Below, one piece after another: positions 16,518-24,235 of a stretch of DNA of 38,219 nucleotides (position 1 is its first letter; each line of letters begins with the position of its first letter). Both the position numbers and the translations under genes were made by a program. Source of the DNA: an uncultured bacterium (GTDB taxonomy: Bacteria > Cyanobacteriota > Vampirovibrionia > Gastranaerophilales > Gastranaerophilaceae); the NCBI GenBank assembly GCA_946622415.1, contig CAMOPX010000017.1, forward strand, positions 1-38,219, given 5' to 3'. The notes beneath the pieces were generated by a model that made no database searches, had not been told where the DNA came from, and saw only the letters and a program-made list of their open reading frames with translations.

Positions 16518-16723
16518 TTTGTTTCATCAAGATGATTGCTTTGAATTATTTTTTTGAGCATTCTTTTACTGTTATACATGTTTCTGTCTGACAGAGTTTT
16601 TTCATACAGCATGTTGAGTTTTGATGTTATATAGATTTCCGAATTATCCAAACAAGTGCGTTTTGTGTATATGTTTGGATATTCAAATATTCTGTTTGTA
16701 TTAATGCCGTTGATTTTTGCCAT
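16514..16723 (-). CDS. Uncharacterised small protein (69 aa)
   Basis: The ATG at 16723 has an AAAGGAAAG ribosome site six bases upstream, supporting a real gene. The product begins MAKINGINTNRIFEYPNIYT and continues as a basic helical segment (KLNMLYEKTLSDRNMYNSKR). The N-terminal style, a short polar stretch with Ile/Asn repeats, resembles other lineage-specific proteins in this window. No family is recognised. It may be co-oriented with the large HD protein gene just upstream, 70 bases away. Confidence 0.6.
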   Translation of the reverse strand: MAKINGINTNRIFEYPNIYTKRTCLDNSEIYITSKLNMLYEKTLSDRNMYNSKRMLKKIIQSNHLDETN

Positions 16724-16792
16724 TGTCTTTCCTTTTGACCTCATATATTATAAAACAAATGAACGTTTTATGTTGCTATAGTAAATAAATTT

Positions 16793-19700
16793 TTACAAGA
16801 GAAATATCGGTAAATTGTTCTTTTCTGCAAATTCCAATAATTTCTCGGGTACTTTTTTCAGTGAATCCGTTTTTGCTATAACGGAATTAATCTTCGGGTT
16901 ATAGATGTCTGCTTCGTTATGAGCTTCGTCATAATTCATAATATCTTCTTGAGCTTTTAAAATCGCATTTTTAACTTCGTTTGAAGAGAGGGTTTTTCCG
17001 CTTAATTTAATTTCGCCCATATAATCTAATCTTGATATATATTTTATTTTTTGCAGTATTCTGTATAGTTCTGCATATTCTTCATCATTAATATCGAGAT
17101 AGGTTTTGATTGCGTCAGGAATCGTATCTCTGTGTGAATGTTCGATATCTCTATCGGTTAATATTTTGCTAAAATCATCAAAATTTTTGCCCTTTCCGGA
17201 TTTTAAATTAAACGGTGCTGCGTTTGCAATATTGTAACTTTCTGCATCTAATCCCAAGCCGTATTTGTTATTTAAATAGGTTCTATTTTTATCAAGTGAT
17301 ATAAACGATGCCGATAAAAATCCTTTGTTTTCAGGTTTTGATAAATAATATACGTTATCTATGTTTTCAATTTTATTCTTTGTTACCGTGTGAATAAGTA
17401 ATCTTAAATTTTCACGGGTTGTATTAGGTTCAAAACCTAATTTCGATAGGTCTGTATCCTTTGGTAATGTTCTGAAATTAATTACTTTGTATGTTTTGCC
17501 GTTTAATGTTTCTGTCGGAATTTTAGAAGGAGCAATAATTTTGCTTGTGTATAAAATTTGACCTGATTTATTTAAGTCATTAATTGCAGTTTCTATTTTT
17601 CCCTGTTTTTCTTTGCTTAATGCATTTTGGAATCTTTCATAAATACTGCCGTCGTTTTTAACACCCTTCATATCTGCTTCTGCAATAATTTGCGCTATTT
17701 TAATATCACCTTCTCTTCTAAATAGCACTGCGATTTCTGCGGGTGATTTTTTATATGTATTAAAATATGTCAGCCAATGGTGATTTAAAATATGTTCATA
17801 TACTCTGTTTTTTATTTCTTCAGGCAGAATTATACCTTTTTTATTTAATATATCTTTTGCATACATTGCACATGGTTGCGGATGATTAACGTCTTTTACA
17901 AATTCCGGTTTTGCAATATCGTGCAGTATTGTAACTAATTTTAAGCACAACTTATCCTCATCGGATAATTCGTTATATTTTTGATTTTGGAATGCGTATT
18001 TTAAGACGCTCAAAATATGTATATCAGTTGTGTTATCTTGTCCTTTGTGTTGGTTTTTACCTATTATATTTATAAATTCCGGCATTCCTTCAATTAAAGA
18101 GTTAAGAATCCTGTTTAATTTTTCGGAGTTTGTTGTTATTTTGTTTTCTAAGATGAATTTTTCCGCCAGATTTAATACTTTTCCTTCTTTACCTTCAGAA
18201 TCAAGTTTTTCTAAATTTATAATGCCGTCATAGCCTAATAAATCACCATTTAAATCTCTTATAGGTGATATTTCCATCTTGGCGAATATTTCGTTTTGCT
18301 CTTTTTTGGTGAGATCTTTGAGCTCTTTATTTAAATCTTTTATAAATGATTTTCTTGAATATTTTAACGGCAAACCGGATTTTGAATATTGCGCAAAATC
18401 TGCATTAGCAATAATATTTTCTATTCCTCTATTGTTTGCAAAAAATCCTTCAAACATTCTTATTATGGAATTTTTGCCTACTTTTGTTGTCGTGATACTA
18501 TATTTTAGTGAATTTTTTAGTTGATTAATTTGTGCGTTTAATCCTATTCTTTTTTTGTCGCTTTTAGTTAGCGAATCATTTGATTGTATTCTCTCTAAAA
18601 GATGTAATTCATCCATTTTATCTTTTAGAGTTGCATTTTCATCTTGTGTGTTTGCATTTAAAAGAATATATACTATTTTGTCTTTTTCTTCTTCTTTAAG
18701 GCCTTTATTTTTATTGATTTTTAGGATAAATGCTCTATTCTTATCAAAAGAATCCGATTTTAAAATTTGGTCTAAATTGTCATTATAATATAATTTAAAA
18801 ATTTGTCTTGGCGTGAGAGCTTCTGATAGATTTACTACTAAATCCTGTATATCAGGCTTCATTTTAGTGAATTGTATTATTTCCGACGGTTGGAATTTTT
18901 CTTCTATTTTATCGGTATCTTGAGCTTCATTAAATAGTAATCTTGATAATCTGTTGATTGTGTCCGAATCCAAATTTGCAATATATTCGATTTCATCTGC
19001 CGTGAGCTGAGAATATTGGTCAAAATATTCTATACCCAAGAATTTTCGTGCGATTTCATATTTTTGGTTGTCTAAATATGCAAGCCTATAATAACTTTCA
19101 AATACGTTTTTGTTTTCATATTCTTTAAACATATTTGTTTTTCTGAATTTTATTGAAAAGGGAATTATGTCATCTGTTATTCTTTGATAACAAACGTCAT
19201 CCATATCAAGAAGCCTTTTCTTTGTTTTGACTGACGCTTCTATATCTTTTATTTTTCTTTCTTGGTAGAGTTTGTATCTGTCTTCAGAAAGTTTTGCCAT
19301 TAACTCATCTTCTTCGCTGAAGGATTCTCCGACGTAATTGTATTCTTTTATTAATTCTCTTATTTGAGCTTTTCTAAATTCTTCATCCGATAATTTTGCG
19401 AGTCTAATTTTGCTTTTTGTATCAATTGCAGGTCGATTTTTATTTTTTTTGTTTAAGTCCCTGCTTTCTATTCTCGCCCATTCTTCTTCCGACAATTCTG
19501 CAAGTGCGGAGTCATCTGTTGAACTAAATCTTATTCCTCTGCTTTTGATGTTTGTATCCCAGGTTTTATCATCTATGGCAATCAAATCCCTTAATCTGCT
19601 TGCTCTTTTGTAATCAATGTTTCTTGATAGTATTTTGTTCCACTCGTCGTCATTCATCTGAGAAATTTCTCTTGCGTTCCATGGATTTATATCTACCAGT

Positions 19701-20842
19701 TCGAGTAAATTTCTTGATATTATTCTTTCGTACTCTTCGTCGCTATATGCTGCGAGTTGATTTATTGTGCTAATATCCGCATATTTATTTTTACCTATTT
19801 TTAGTGTCAACAGTTTTCTGCTTCTTACCTTTTCCCATTTTTCATCATCTAAATTTGCAAGATAAACTAATTCATTATGGCAAAATGCCTCTTTTCTTTC
19901 CGGAATTTTTTGAAGCAATCCTCTTTTGTGCATTTTTCTTATTTCATAAAGAGAACATATCTTAAATTCTTCTAAGATATCGTTCTTGCTCTCTGCACAT
20001 TGTACATTATCAGGATTAAATAAATCGTTATCCAGCATATATTTTATTGTGCTTGTTTCAGCAGAAACTGCAAACTGTGTTAAACTGTCCAAAGAAATTC
20101 CTTTATCTTTAAGACCTATTTTTTGCATTAAATCATATACTTTTATGTATTCGGAAATATCGAGCATTCCTAAATATTTTATATTTATATCAGGGAATCC
20201 TTCTTCGGGAAAGTTCTGCATTCTTTGTTCAACAAGTCCCAATATATTCCTTGTTTTTATGTTTTCATATGTCGTGATTCTCGGGGTACTGTACCCGAAT
20301 ATTTTTTTATCAGGTGTTATATCATCCCTTAATTCTGACAGTTTTAAATGATACGACAAAATAAGCTTTAATTCTTCATTATCGCATTCGGATAAAACTT
20401 TGTATGCTTTATCTATTTGCCTTAAATCATCATCACTCGGTTCCGTTTGCTCTCCTGTTGATAGGTTTGTTTTAAAAAATGAATATAAAAATTCTTTTCT
20501 TTCTTCTTCGTTAGACGGAATTTTATCAAATGATTCATAAAGCGATTTAATTATTTCGGGATTAATGTTTTTTTTCTCGGGTATTTGAATTGAGTGTTTG
20601 TTTTCTTGTATTTTGGATTTTGTTTTTAAGCTGATATATTTTTTCCCTAGAATTTTGCGCATAATTCTTCCTGCAATATTAGATAAAGGAGAAAAATTAC
20701 CTTCAAAAGAAATACTTTGATTATTGCCTTGCTTAATAAAACTGTCTTTGTTGAATTCTTTTTTGTAATAAAAAGTATTCAAAGACTGTTTTTTGGGATT
20801 TGAATTTGTATTTCTCAACGGGTTTATTTTTATGTTGTTCAT
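16793..20842 (-). CDS. Giant helical-repeat protein with HD phosphohydrolase domain
   Basis: The protein has 1349 residues. The first 80 or so are polar and disordered and include QSISFEGNFSPLSNI. From about residue 330 to 630 there are about ten units of 27-39 residues built on the pattern L-x-x-L-[SD]-[DE]-[DE]-x-[WYF]-x-[RK]-[IV]-x-SR-[DN]-L, such as LSEEEWARIESRDL, MNDDEWNKILSRN and SDEEYERIISRNL. Residues about 935-1070 are an HD domain: DIHILSVLKYA, then KLVTILHDIAKPEF with the HD doublet near 972, a following HPQPCAMYA, and HILNHHW. This layout is closest to the HD domains of tRNA nucleotidyltransferase-type phosphohydrolases. No signal peptide or membrane span is visible. It could be a large regulatory or effector protein; the function is unknown. 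Confidence 0.88.
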   Translation of the reverse strand: MNNIKINPLRNTNSNPKKQSLNTFYYKKEFNKDSFIKQGNNQSISFEGNFSPLSNIAGRIMRKILGKKYISLKTKSKIQENKHSIQIPEKKNINPEIIKSLYESFDKIPSNEEERKEFLYSFFKTNLSTGEQTEPSDDDLRQIDKAYKVLSECDNEELKLILSYHLKLSELRDDITPDKKIFGYSTPRITTYENIKTRNILGLVEQRMQNFPEEGFPDINIKYLGMLDISEYIKVYDLMQKIGLKDKGISLDSLTQFAVSAETSTIKYMLDNDLFNPDNVQCAESKNDILEEFKICSLYEIRKMHKRGLLQKIPERKEAFCHNELVYLANLDDEKWEKVRSRKLLTLKIGKNKYADISTINQLAAYSDEEYERIISRNLLELVDINPWNAREISQMNDDEWNKILSRNIDYKRASRLRDLIAIDDKTWDTNIKSRGIRFSSTDDSALAELSEEEWARIESRDLNKKNKNRPAIDTKSKIRLAKLSDEEFRKAQIRELIKEYNYVGESFSEEDELMAKLSEDRYKLYQERKIKDIEASVKTKKRLLDMDDVCYQRITDDIIPFSIKFRKTNMFKEYENKNVFESYYRLAYLDNQKYEIARKFLGIEYFDQYSQLTADEIEYIANLDSDTINRLSRLLFNEAQDTDKIEEKFQPSEIIQFTKMKPDIQDLVVNLSEALTPRQIFKLYYNDNLDQILKSDSFDKNRAFILKINKNKGLKEEEKDKIVYILLNANTQDENATLKDKMDELHLLERIQSNDSLTKSDKKRIGLNAQINQLKNSLKYSITTTKVGKNSIIRMFEGFFANNRGIENIIANADFAQYSKSGLPLKYSRKSFIKDLNKELKDLTKKEQNEIFAKMEISPIRDLNGDLLGYDGIINLEKLDSEGKEGKVLNLAEKFILENKITTNSEKLNRILNSLIEGMPEFINIIGKNQHKGQDNTTDIHILSVLKYAFQNQKYNELSDEDKLCLKLVTILHDIAKPEFVKDVNHPQPCAMYAKDILNKKGIILPEEIKNRVYEHILNHHWLTYFNTYKKSPAEIAVLFRREGDIKIAQIIAEADMKGVKNDGSIYERFQNALSKEKQGKIETAINDLNKSGQILYTSKIIAPSKIPTETLNGKTYKVINFRTLPKDTDLSKLGFEPNTTRENLRLLIHTVTKNKIENIDNVYYLSKPENKGFLSASFISLDKNRTYLNNKYGLGLDAESYNIANAAPFNLKSGKGKNFDDFSKILTDRDIEHSHRDTIPDAIKTYLDINDEEYAELYRILQKIKYISRLDYMGEIKLSGKTLSSNEVKNAILKAQEDIMNYDEAHNEADIYNPKINSVIAKTDSLKKVPEKLLEFAEKNNLPIFLL

Positions 20843-21000
20843 ATGCTTCTTTGTTGTATATTCAGATTTACAAAACTCGTGAATATAAATAATTGCTTAC
20901 CTGATTTTTGAGGCGCATTTAAAATTATATAATCAAAAAAATAATTAATATAAGTTATTTTGATGATTTAATTCTTTTTTGTTTATGAAATAAATTTATT

Positions 21001-21384
21001 ATGAAAAATGTAGTAATTATTTTAAGTTTATTATTGTTTAGCTGCAGCTGTTTTGCACAAATTCCGGAAGACAAATACAGTGTGTGTTTAAAACCGCTAA
21101 ATCTGTCTAATTCGCAAAAAACAAAAATTGATTTAATCAATCAAAAATATTTATTAAAATTGACAGAGCTGAATGCGAATCTTTTAGTCAGCAAAATGTC
21201 GTTTGCACAGCTAAAATCGCAAACGCAATATCAATCAGAATATAGTAAATTAAATTCTCAATTAAGACTTGCTCAAAATGAACTCAATGAGCTTGAAAAA
21301 CAAAAACAGGAAGAAATTTCTGATACCTTGGGATTTTTTAAAAGATTCAAATTTAACAGATGTTGCAGAACGACGATAAAATAA
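21001..21384 (+). CDS. Small secreted coiled-coil protein
   Basis: The 127-residue protein has an N-terminal signal (KNVVIILSLLLFSCSCFA), with likely cleavage after CFA; a lipobox is possible because of the FSC triplet but is not canonical. The mature part reads LNLSNSQKTKIDLINQKYLL, then a long amphipathic helix (about 45-110) with Leu/Gln/Lys heptads. That is reminiscent of LTxxQ-motif (Spy/CpxP-like) periplasmic chaperones but too weak to name. It ends in a basic Cys-containing tail. No strong ribosome site precedes the ATG. The 158 bases between this gene and the divergent HD-protein gene show no clear promoter. Confidence 0.7.
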   Translation: MKNVVIILSLLLFSCSCFAQIPEDKYSVCLKPLNLSNSQKTKIDLINQKYLLKLTELNANLLVSKMSFAQLKSQTQYQSEYSKLNSQLRLAQNELNELEKQKQEEISDTLGFFKRFKFNRCCRTTIK

Positions 21385-21408
21385 GATTCTTCTTTTTTTT
21401 GATTGTGA

Positions 21409-21414
21409 TATAAT
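21409..21414 (+). promoter_or_regulatory. Candidate -10 box for the structured leader
   Basis: A perfect TATAAT lies seven bases before an ATG at 21421. The -35 region is T-rich with no clear match. It would start transcription near 21420 and produce the structured leader ahead of the 78-aa ORF. Confidence 0.45.
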
Positions 21415-21420
21415 TTCCGT

Positions 21421-21512
21421 ATGGAAAACAATACTTTAAAAAGAACGGTTTGATAAGCCTATAAGTAGGACTATTGAACTGTTCTTTTTATATATAAACG
21501 TCAGATATGACG
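21421..21512 (+). ncRNA. Structured leader RNA with embedded terminator (candidate)
   Basis: Three nested or serial hairpins are visible. The outer stem pairs AAAAAGAACGGTT (21438-21450) with AACTGTTCTTTTT (21477-21489), 13 pairs with one G-U, and ends in a T-run: an intrinsic terminator shape. Inside is CCTA-TAAG-TAGG (21458-21469). Downstream is CGTCA-GATA-TGACG (21499-21512). A 10-codon ORF (MENNTLKRTV) starts at 21421. This could be an attenuator, riboswitch-like leader or small RNA. I know of no matching class. Confidence 0.5.
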
Positions 21513-21556
21513 ATATAAATAGGAATTAAGTAAAACAAAAAATATAGGAGAAAAAT

Positions 21557-21793
21557 ATGGCAGATATCTATAAATCAGATAAAGTTGTTAAAACTAAAAA
21601 AGGCTGGCAAGTTGTTACTAAAAAGGGAGATTATCCTGAATGCATTGATTTACAGGAATTTTATTCTTATTATCCCGAAAATACAAAAGGTGTTAATATT
21701 GTTGCCAACAGCACTTGGACCGGCTATGACAATTATAGTGAAATAAAAAGAACCCGTTTTGGGTTCTTTTTGTGGTGGGCGTTGATGCTTTAG
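21557..21793 (+). CDS. Hypothetical small protein reading through a terminator
   Basis: The 78-residue frame starts at an ATG with AGGAG eight bases upstream, so translation is plausible. Residues 1-60 (ADIYKSDKVVKTKKGWQVVT and onward) look like a small soluble protein with no known family. The last 17 or so residues are encoded by the terminator hairpin at 21745-21771 and by the first bases of the adjacent repeat. That suggests the natural stop was lost by a small indel: out-of-frame TAG and TGA triplets lie just before the hairpin. Treat the C-terminus as suspect. Confidence 0.45.
   Translation: MADIYKSDKVVKTKKGWQVVTKKGDYPECIDLQEFYSYYPENTKGVNIVANSTWTGYDNYSEIKRTRFGFFLWWALML
21745..21771. 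terminator. Terminator hairpin A of the repeat array
   Basis: AAAAAGAACCC pairs with GGGTTCTTTTT (11 bp, loop GTTTT), with A- and T-runs making it usable on either strand. It stands at the boundary of repeat unit A. Confidence 0.75.
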
Positions 21794-21938
21794 TTCTTGG
21801 TGAGCTTGCGAGCCATAGAAATAAAGTATGCGCAGATAACGTAGAAAATTTGACCGCAGGTCTTAATTTTCAAGTTAGCCAGCAGAGGCGTAGCCTCGAA
21901 ACGCAATAAAAAAAGACTTCAACAATGAAGTCTTTTAA
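21773..21938. repeat. 166-bp structured repeat unit A
   Basis: The unit starts with TGGTGGGCGTTGA, identical to the CCA-bearing 3' end of the tRNA-Val gene, and then diverges from the tRNA. It holds a stem CTTTA/TAAAG, the conserved string AAGTATGCGCAGAT, a variable hairpin (TTGACC/GGTC arms), AGCCAGCAGAGGCG, a GAGGC-GTA-GCCTC hairpin, and an A-run, ending in terminator B. It shares most conserved blocks with unit B. No gene is seen within it. Confidence 0.85.
21911..21936. terminator. Terminator hairpin B of the repeat array
   Basis: AAAAGACTTC pairs with GAAGTCTTTT (10 bp, loop AACAAT). The stem sequence differs from hairpins A and C, but its position in the 166-bp unit is the same. Confidence 0.75.
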
Positions 21939-22104
21939 TGGTGGGCGTTGATGCTTCAATTCTTACGAACGAAGTGAGTATTAGAAGTGAAGTATGCGCA
22001 GATTGCATAGAAAATCGAAACTTATGTTTCTGATTTTCAAGCAAGCCAGCAGAGGCGAAGCCTCGAAATGCAATAAAAAAGACCACTCTTGAAAGTGGTC
22101 TTTA
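21939..22104. repeat. 166-bp structured repeat unit B
   Basis: Same layout as unit A: TGGTGGGCGTTGATGCTT, a stem now CTTCA/TGAAG (a compensated change from CTTTA/TAAAG), AAGTATGCGCAGAT, a different variable hairpin (GAAAATC and GATTTTC arms), AGCCAGCAGAGGCG, a GAGGC-GAA-GCCTC hairpin and an A-run, ending in terminator C. The unit begins exactly 166 bases after unit A and ends exactly where the intact tRNA gene begins. Confidence 0.85.
22078..22103 (-). terminator. Terminator C, downstream of tRNA-Val
   Basis: AAAGACCACT pairs with AGTGGTCTTT (10 bp, loop CTTGAA). On minus it follows the tRNA CCA end by one base and ends in T-rich sequence, so it is the likely tRNA terminator. Confidence 0.8.
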
Positions 22105-22180
22105 TGGTGGGCGTTGAGAGGCTCGAACTCCCGACATCCTCCTTGTAAGGGAGGCGCTCTACCAACTGAGCTAAACGCCC
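22105..22180 (-). tRNA. tRNA-Val, anticodon UAC, CCA encoded
   Basis: On minus the gene is 76 bases. The acceptor stem GGGCGTT pairs with AACGCCC and is followed by ACCA. The D-arm is GCTC-AGTTGGTA-GAGC, the anticodon arm CCTCC-CTTACAA-GGAGG with TAC at 34-36, and the T-arm GGGAG-TTCGAGC-CTCTC with one wobble. Everything needed for a functional tRNA is present. UAC reads GUN valine codons. Confidence 0.97.
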
Positions 22181-22297
22181 GAATGTTATTTAATTGTCAA
22201 ATCTTTTTTCGCTCAGTTGGTAGAGCTTGCTCTACGTTTCTGAGTTTGTTGCTTTCGCAACAGGGAGCTAAACGCCCGAATGTTATTTAATTGTCAA
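22168..22297. repeat. 33-bp direct repeat and rearranged partial tRNA-Val copy
   Basis: The 33 bases from GAGCTAAACGCCC through GAATGTTATT to TAATTGTCAA occur at 22168-22200 and again, identical, at 22265-22297. They cover the 5' end of tRNA-Val plus its upstream flank. Between them lies an inverted D-arm (GCTCAGTTGGTAGAGC at about 22211-22226) and two tight hairpins (GTAGAGC/GCTCTAC and TTGTTGC/GCAACA). This is a broken or rearranged duplicate and not a second tRNA. Bases 22298-22398 hold only AT-rich flank, including repeated TTGACAATTAAA strings on minus that may serve the tRNA promoter. Confidence 0.8.
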
Positions 22298-22398
22298 TCT
22301 TAATACTTTTAATTGTCAAATAATATATCCATTTGCCTTGCCGGAATACCGCCAGCAAGATTAATAATACAATATCAATATTATTTGTCAAGCATTTT

Positions 22399-24231
22399 TT
22401 AAGCCTCTGTGATTTGTTGATTTTTAAATTGCATATTGTATAAATTTCTGTAGCTTCCGTTCTCTATCTTTAAAAGTTCTTCGTGTGTTCCTGCTTCTTG
22501 GATTCTTCCTTCATTGATTACAACAATCTTATCCGCATTGTATATTGTGGATAATCTGTGCGCTATTACAAATACCGTTTTATTTTTCATTAAATTGTCA
22601 AGCGCATACTGTACGACTTTTTCTGATTTATTATCAAGTGCAGATGTTGCTTCATCCAATATTACAATCGGTGCATTTTTTATCATAGCTCTTGCGATTG
22701 CAATTCTTTGTATTTGCCCGCCCGATAGCGATGCACCGTTTTCTGCAATTTGTGTATTTATTCCATCTTCTTGCGAAGCTATAAAATCCTCTAAATGCGC
22801 TGCTTTGATTACATTTTCAATTTCTTCTTCGGTTGCCGATTTGTTGCCAAGTAAAATATTCTCTTTTATTGTTCCGCAAAAGATAAAATTGTCCTGAAAA
22901 ACCTCAGATATAGCGTTTCTTAGTGATGTTAGAGTATAGTCTTTAATGTTTTTGTTGTTAAAAAGAATTTCTCCTTTATTTACATCATAAAATCTCGGCA
23001 AAAGATTTACGACAGTCGATTTTCCTCCGCCAGAATTTCCGACAAGCGCAATTGTTTCTCCTTTTTTAACTTTTAAATTTATGTCATGTAAAACTTCTTT
23101 TTCTTCATTATAAGAAAAACTTACATTTTTAAATTCTATTGTTTCTATTTCAGAGGTTAAATTTTCTCTGCCTTCATCTTTTATTCTTGTTTTGTAATCA
23201 AATAATTCAAAAACCCTGCTTAATGATACAAAAATATTTTGAATGTTTGTTAAATCATTCCCGAGAGTTTTTATAGGTTTATATAACAGTAAAAGCGAAG
23301 TTATAAAACTTGCAAAACTTCCTGTTGATAATTGTCCGTTTTTTATTAAAGTGTTTCCATAGAACATTACAAATGCAATACCGAAACTTGCAATCAAATA
23401 CATAAAAGGTGAAAGCCAGCCGGCACGTTTTGTTAATGACATCTGAAGGTCAAAAGTTTCTTTGATTAATTTTTTTACTTTTTTAAATTCATTGTTTTGC
23501 AGATTGTAGCCTGCGATAACTTTATTTCCCGAATATGTTTCGTTGAATGATGTTGTTATATCTCCGCCAACAACAGTTGTTTTATTGGAAACTTTTTTTA
23601 TTCTTTTTCTGAGTAATGTCATTGGGACAAACGTCAAACCTAAAACCGATACTCCGACAAAGGCCAACTGCCAAGAATTATACAACAATACAAATATTAA
23701 TCCCAAAGCACTCGTAAAAGCTGTTACTATTGCTTTTAAACTGTTAATCAGCTGCTTCGCTGCTAAATCGGGATCTGTTAAAAATCTTGAAATAACGAGT
23801 CCGGATGAATTTTCATCATAAAATCTTGAATCAAGATAAACAAGCTTTTTAAATAAATCTGTTTTGATATTGTTTGATATTTTTAAACTTATCCAATCAG
23901 CAAGGTATACATTTAAATATTTAAGCATACCTTGTACGCCTGCAAAAAATATAATCCCCGGCGGAATAATTATAGAAAGAAAATCCCTTGTGAGAGTATA
24001 ATTAAAATAGCTTATATTTTCACCGTTCACAACAACGTCAATATAAGGTTTTAGCATAAATGCGGTTATGCCATCCAATAATCCAAGCGGAATTGCAAGA
24101 AAGAATGCCGTTAAAATCCTGAATGTCAGGGGTTTTATATATGGGAGCATTCTTTTTAGCAGATATTTATAATTAAATGCTGTTTCTGAATTTATTTTAT
24201 CCAGCTTCATTGTATTTAAATTTGTTGTCAT
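22399..24231 (-). CDS. MsbA-like ABC exporter (lipid/LPS flippase type)
   Basis: The protein is about 610 residues: a six-helix type I export domain (about 30-340) fused to an ATPase domain. The ATPase shows Walker A (VGNSGGGKSTVVNLL), Q-loop (EVFQDNFIF), signature (LSGGQIQRIAIARAM), Walker B (APIVILDEATSALD) and the H-loop His (FVIAHRLSTI). Homodimers of this class flip lipid A or other lipids across the inner membrane. The ATG at 24231 is chosen because it follows the AsmA-like gene's stop by four bases with AAGG upstream; the longer frame would overlap that gene by nearly 100 bases. The pairing with an AsmA-like bridge suggests a shared lipid-transport role. Confidence 0.92.
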   Translation of the reverse strand: MTTNLNTMKLDKINSETAFNYKYLLKRMLPYIKPLTFRILTAFFLAIPLGLLDGITAFMLKPYIDVVVNGENISYFNYTLTRDFLSIIIPPGIIFFAGVQGMLKYLNVYLADWISLKISNNIKTDLFKKLVYLDSRFYDENSSGLVISRFLTDPDLAAKQLINSLKAIVTAFTSALGLIFVLLYNSWQLAFVGVSVLGLTFVPMTLLRKRIKKVSNKTTVVGGDITTSFNETYSGNKVIAGYNLQNNEFKKVKKLIKETFDLQMSLTKRAGWLSPFMYLIASFGIAFVMFYGNTLIKNGQLSTGSFASFITSLLLLYKPIKTLGNDLTNIQNIFVSLSRVFELFDYKTRIKDEGRENLTSEIETIEFKNVSFSYNEEKEVLHDINLKVKKGETIALVGNSGGGKSTVVNLLPRFYDVNKGEILFNNKNIKDYTLTSLRNAISEVFQDNFIFCGTIKENILLGNKSATEEEIENVIKAAHLEDFIASQEDGINTQIAENGASLSGGQIQRIAIARAMIKNAPIVILDEATSALDNKSEKVVQYALDNLMKNKTVFVIAHRLSTIYNADKIVVINEGRIQEAGTHEELLKIENGSYRNLYNMQFKNQQITEA

Positions 24232-24235
24232 TACC

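Noticed and set aside
21745-22104. A CRISPR array
   Set aside because: The units are 166 bases with internal hairpins and terminators, not short direct repeats with unique spacers, and no cas genes are near.
22211-22277. A second tRNA gene beside tRNA-Val
   Set aside because: Only 5' acceptor and an inverted D-arm are present; there is no anticodon or T-arm.
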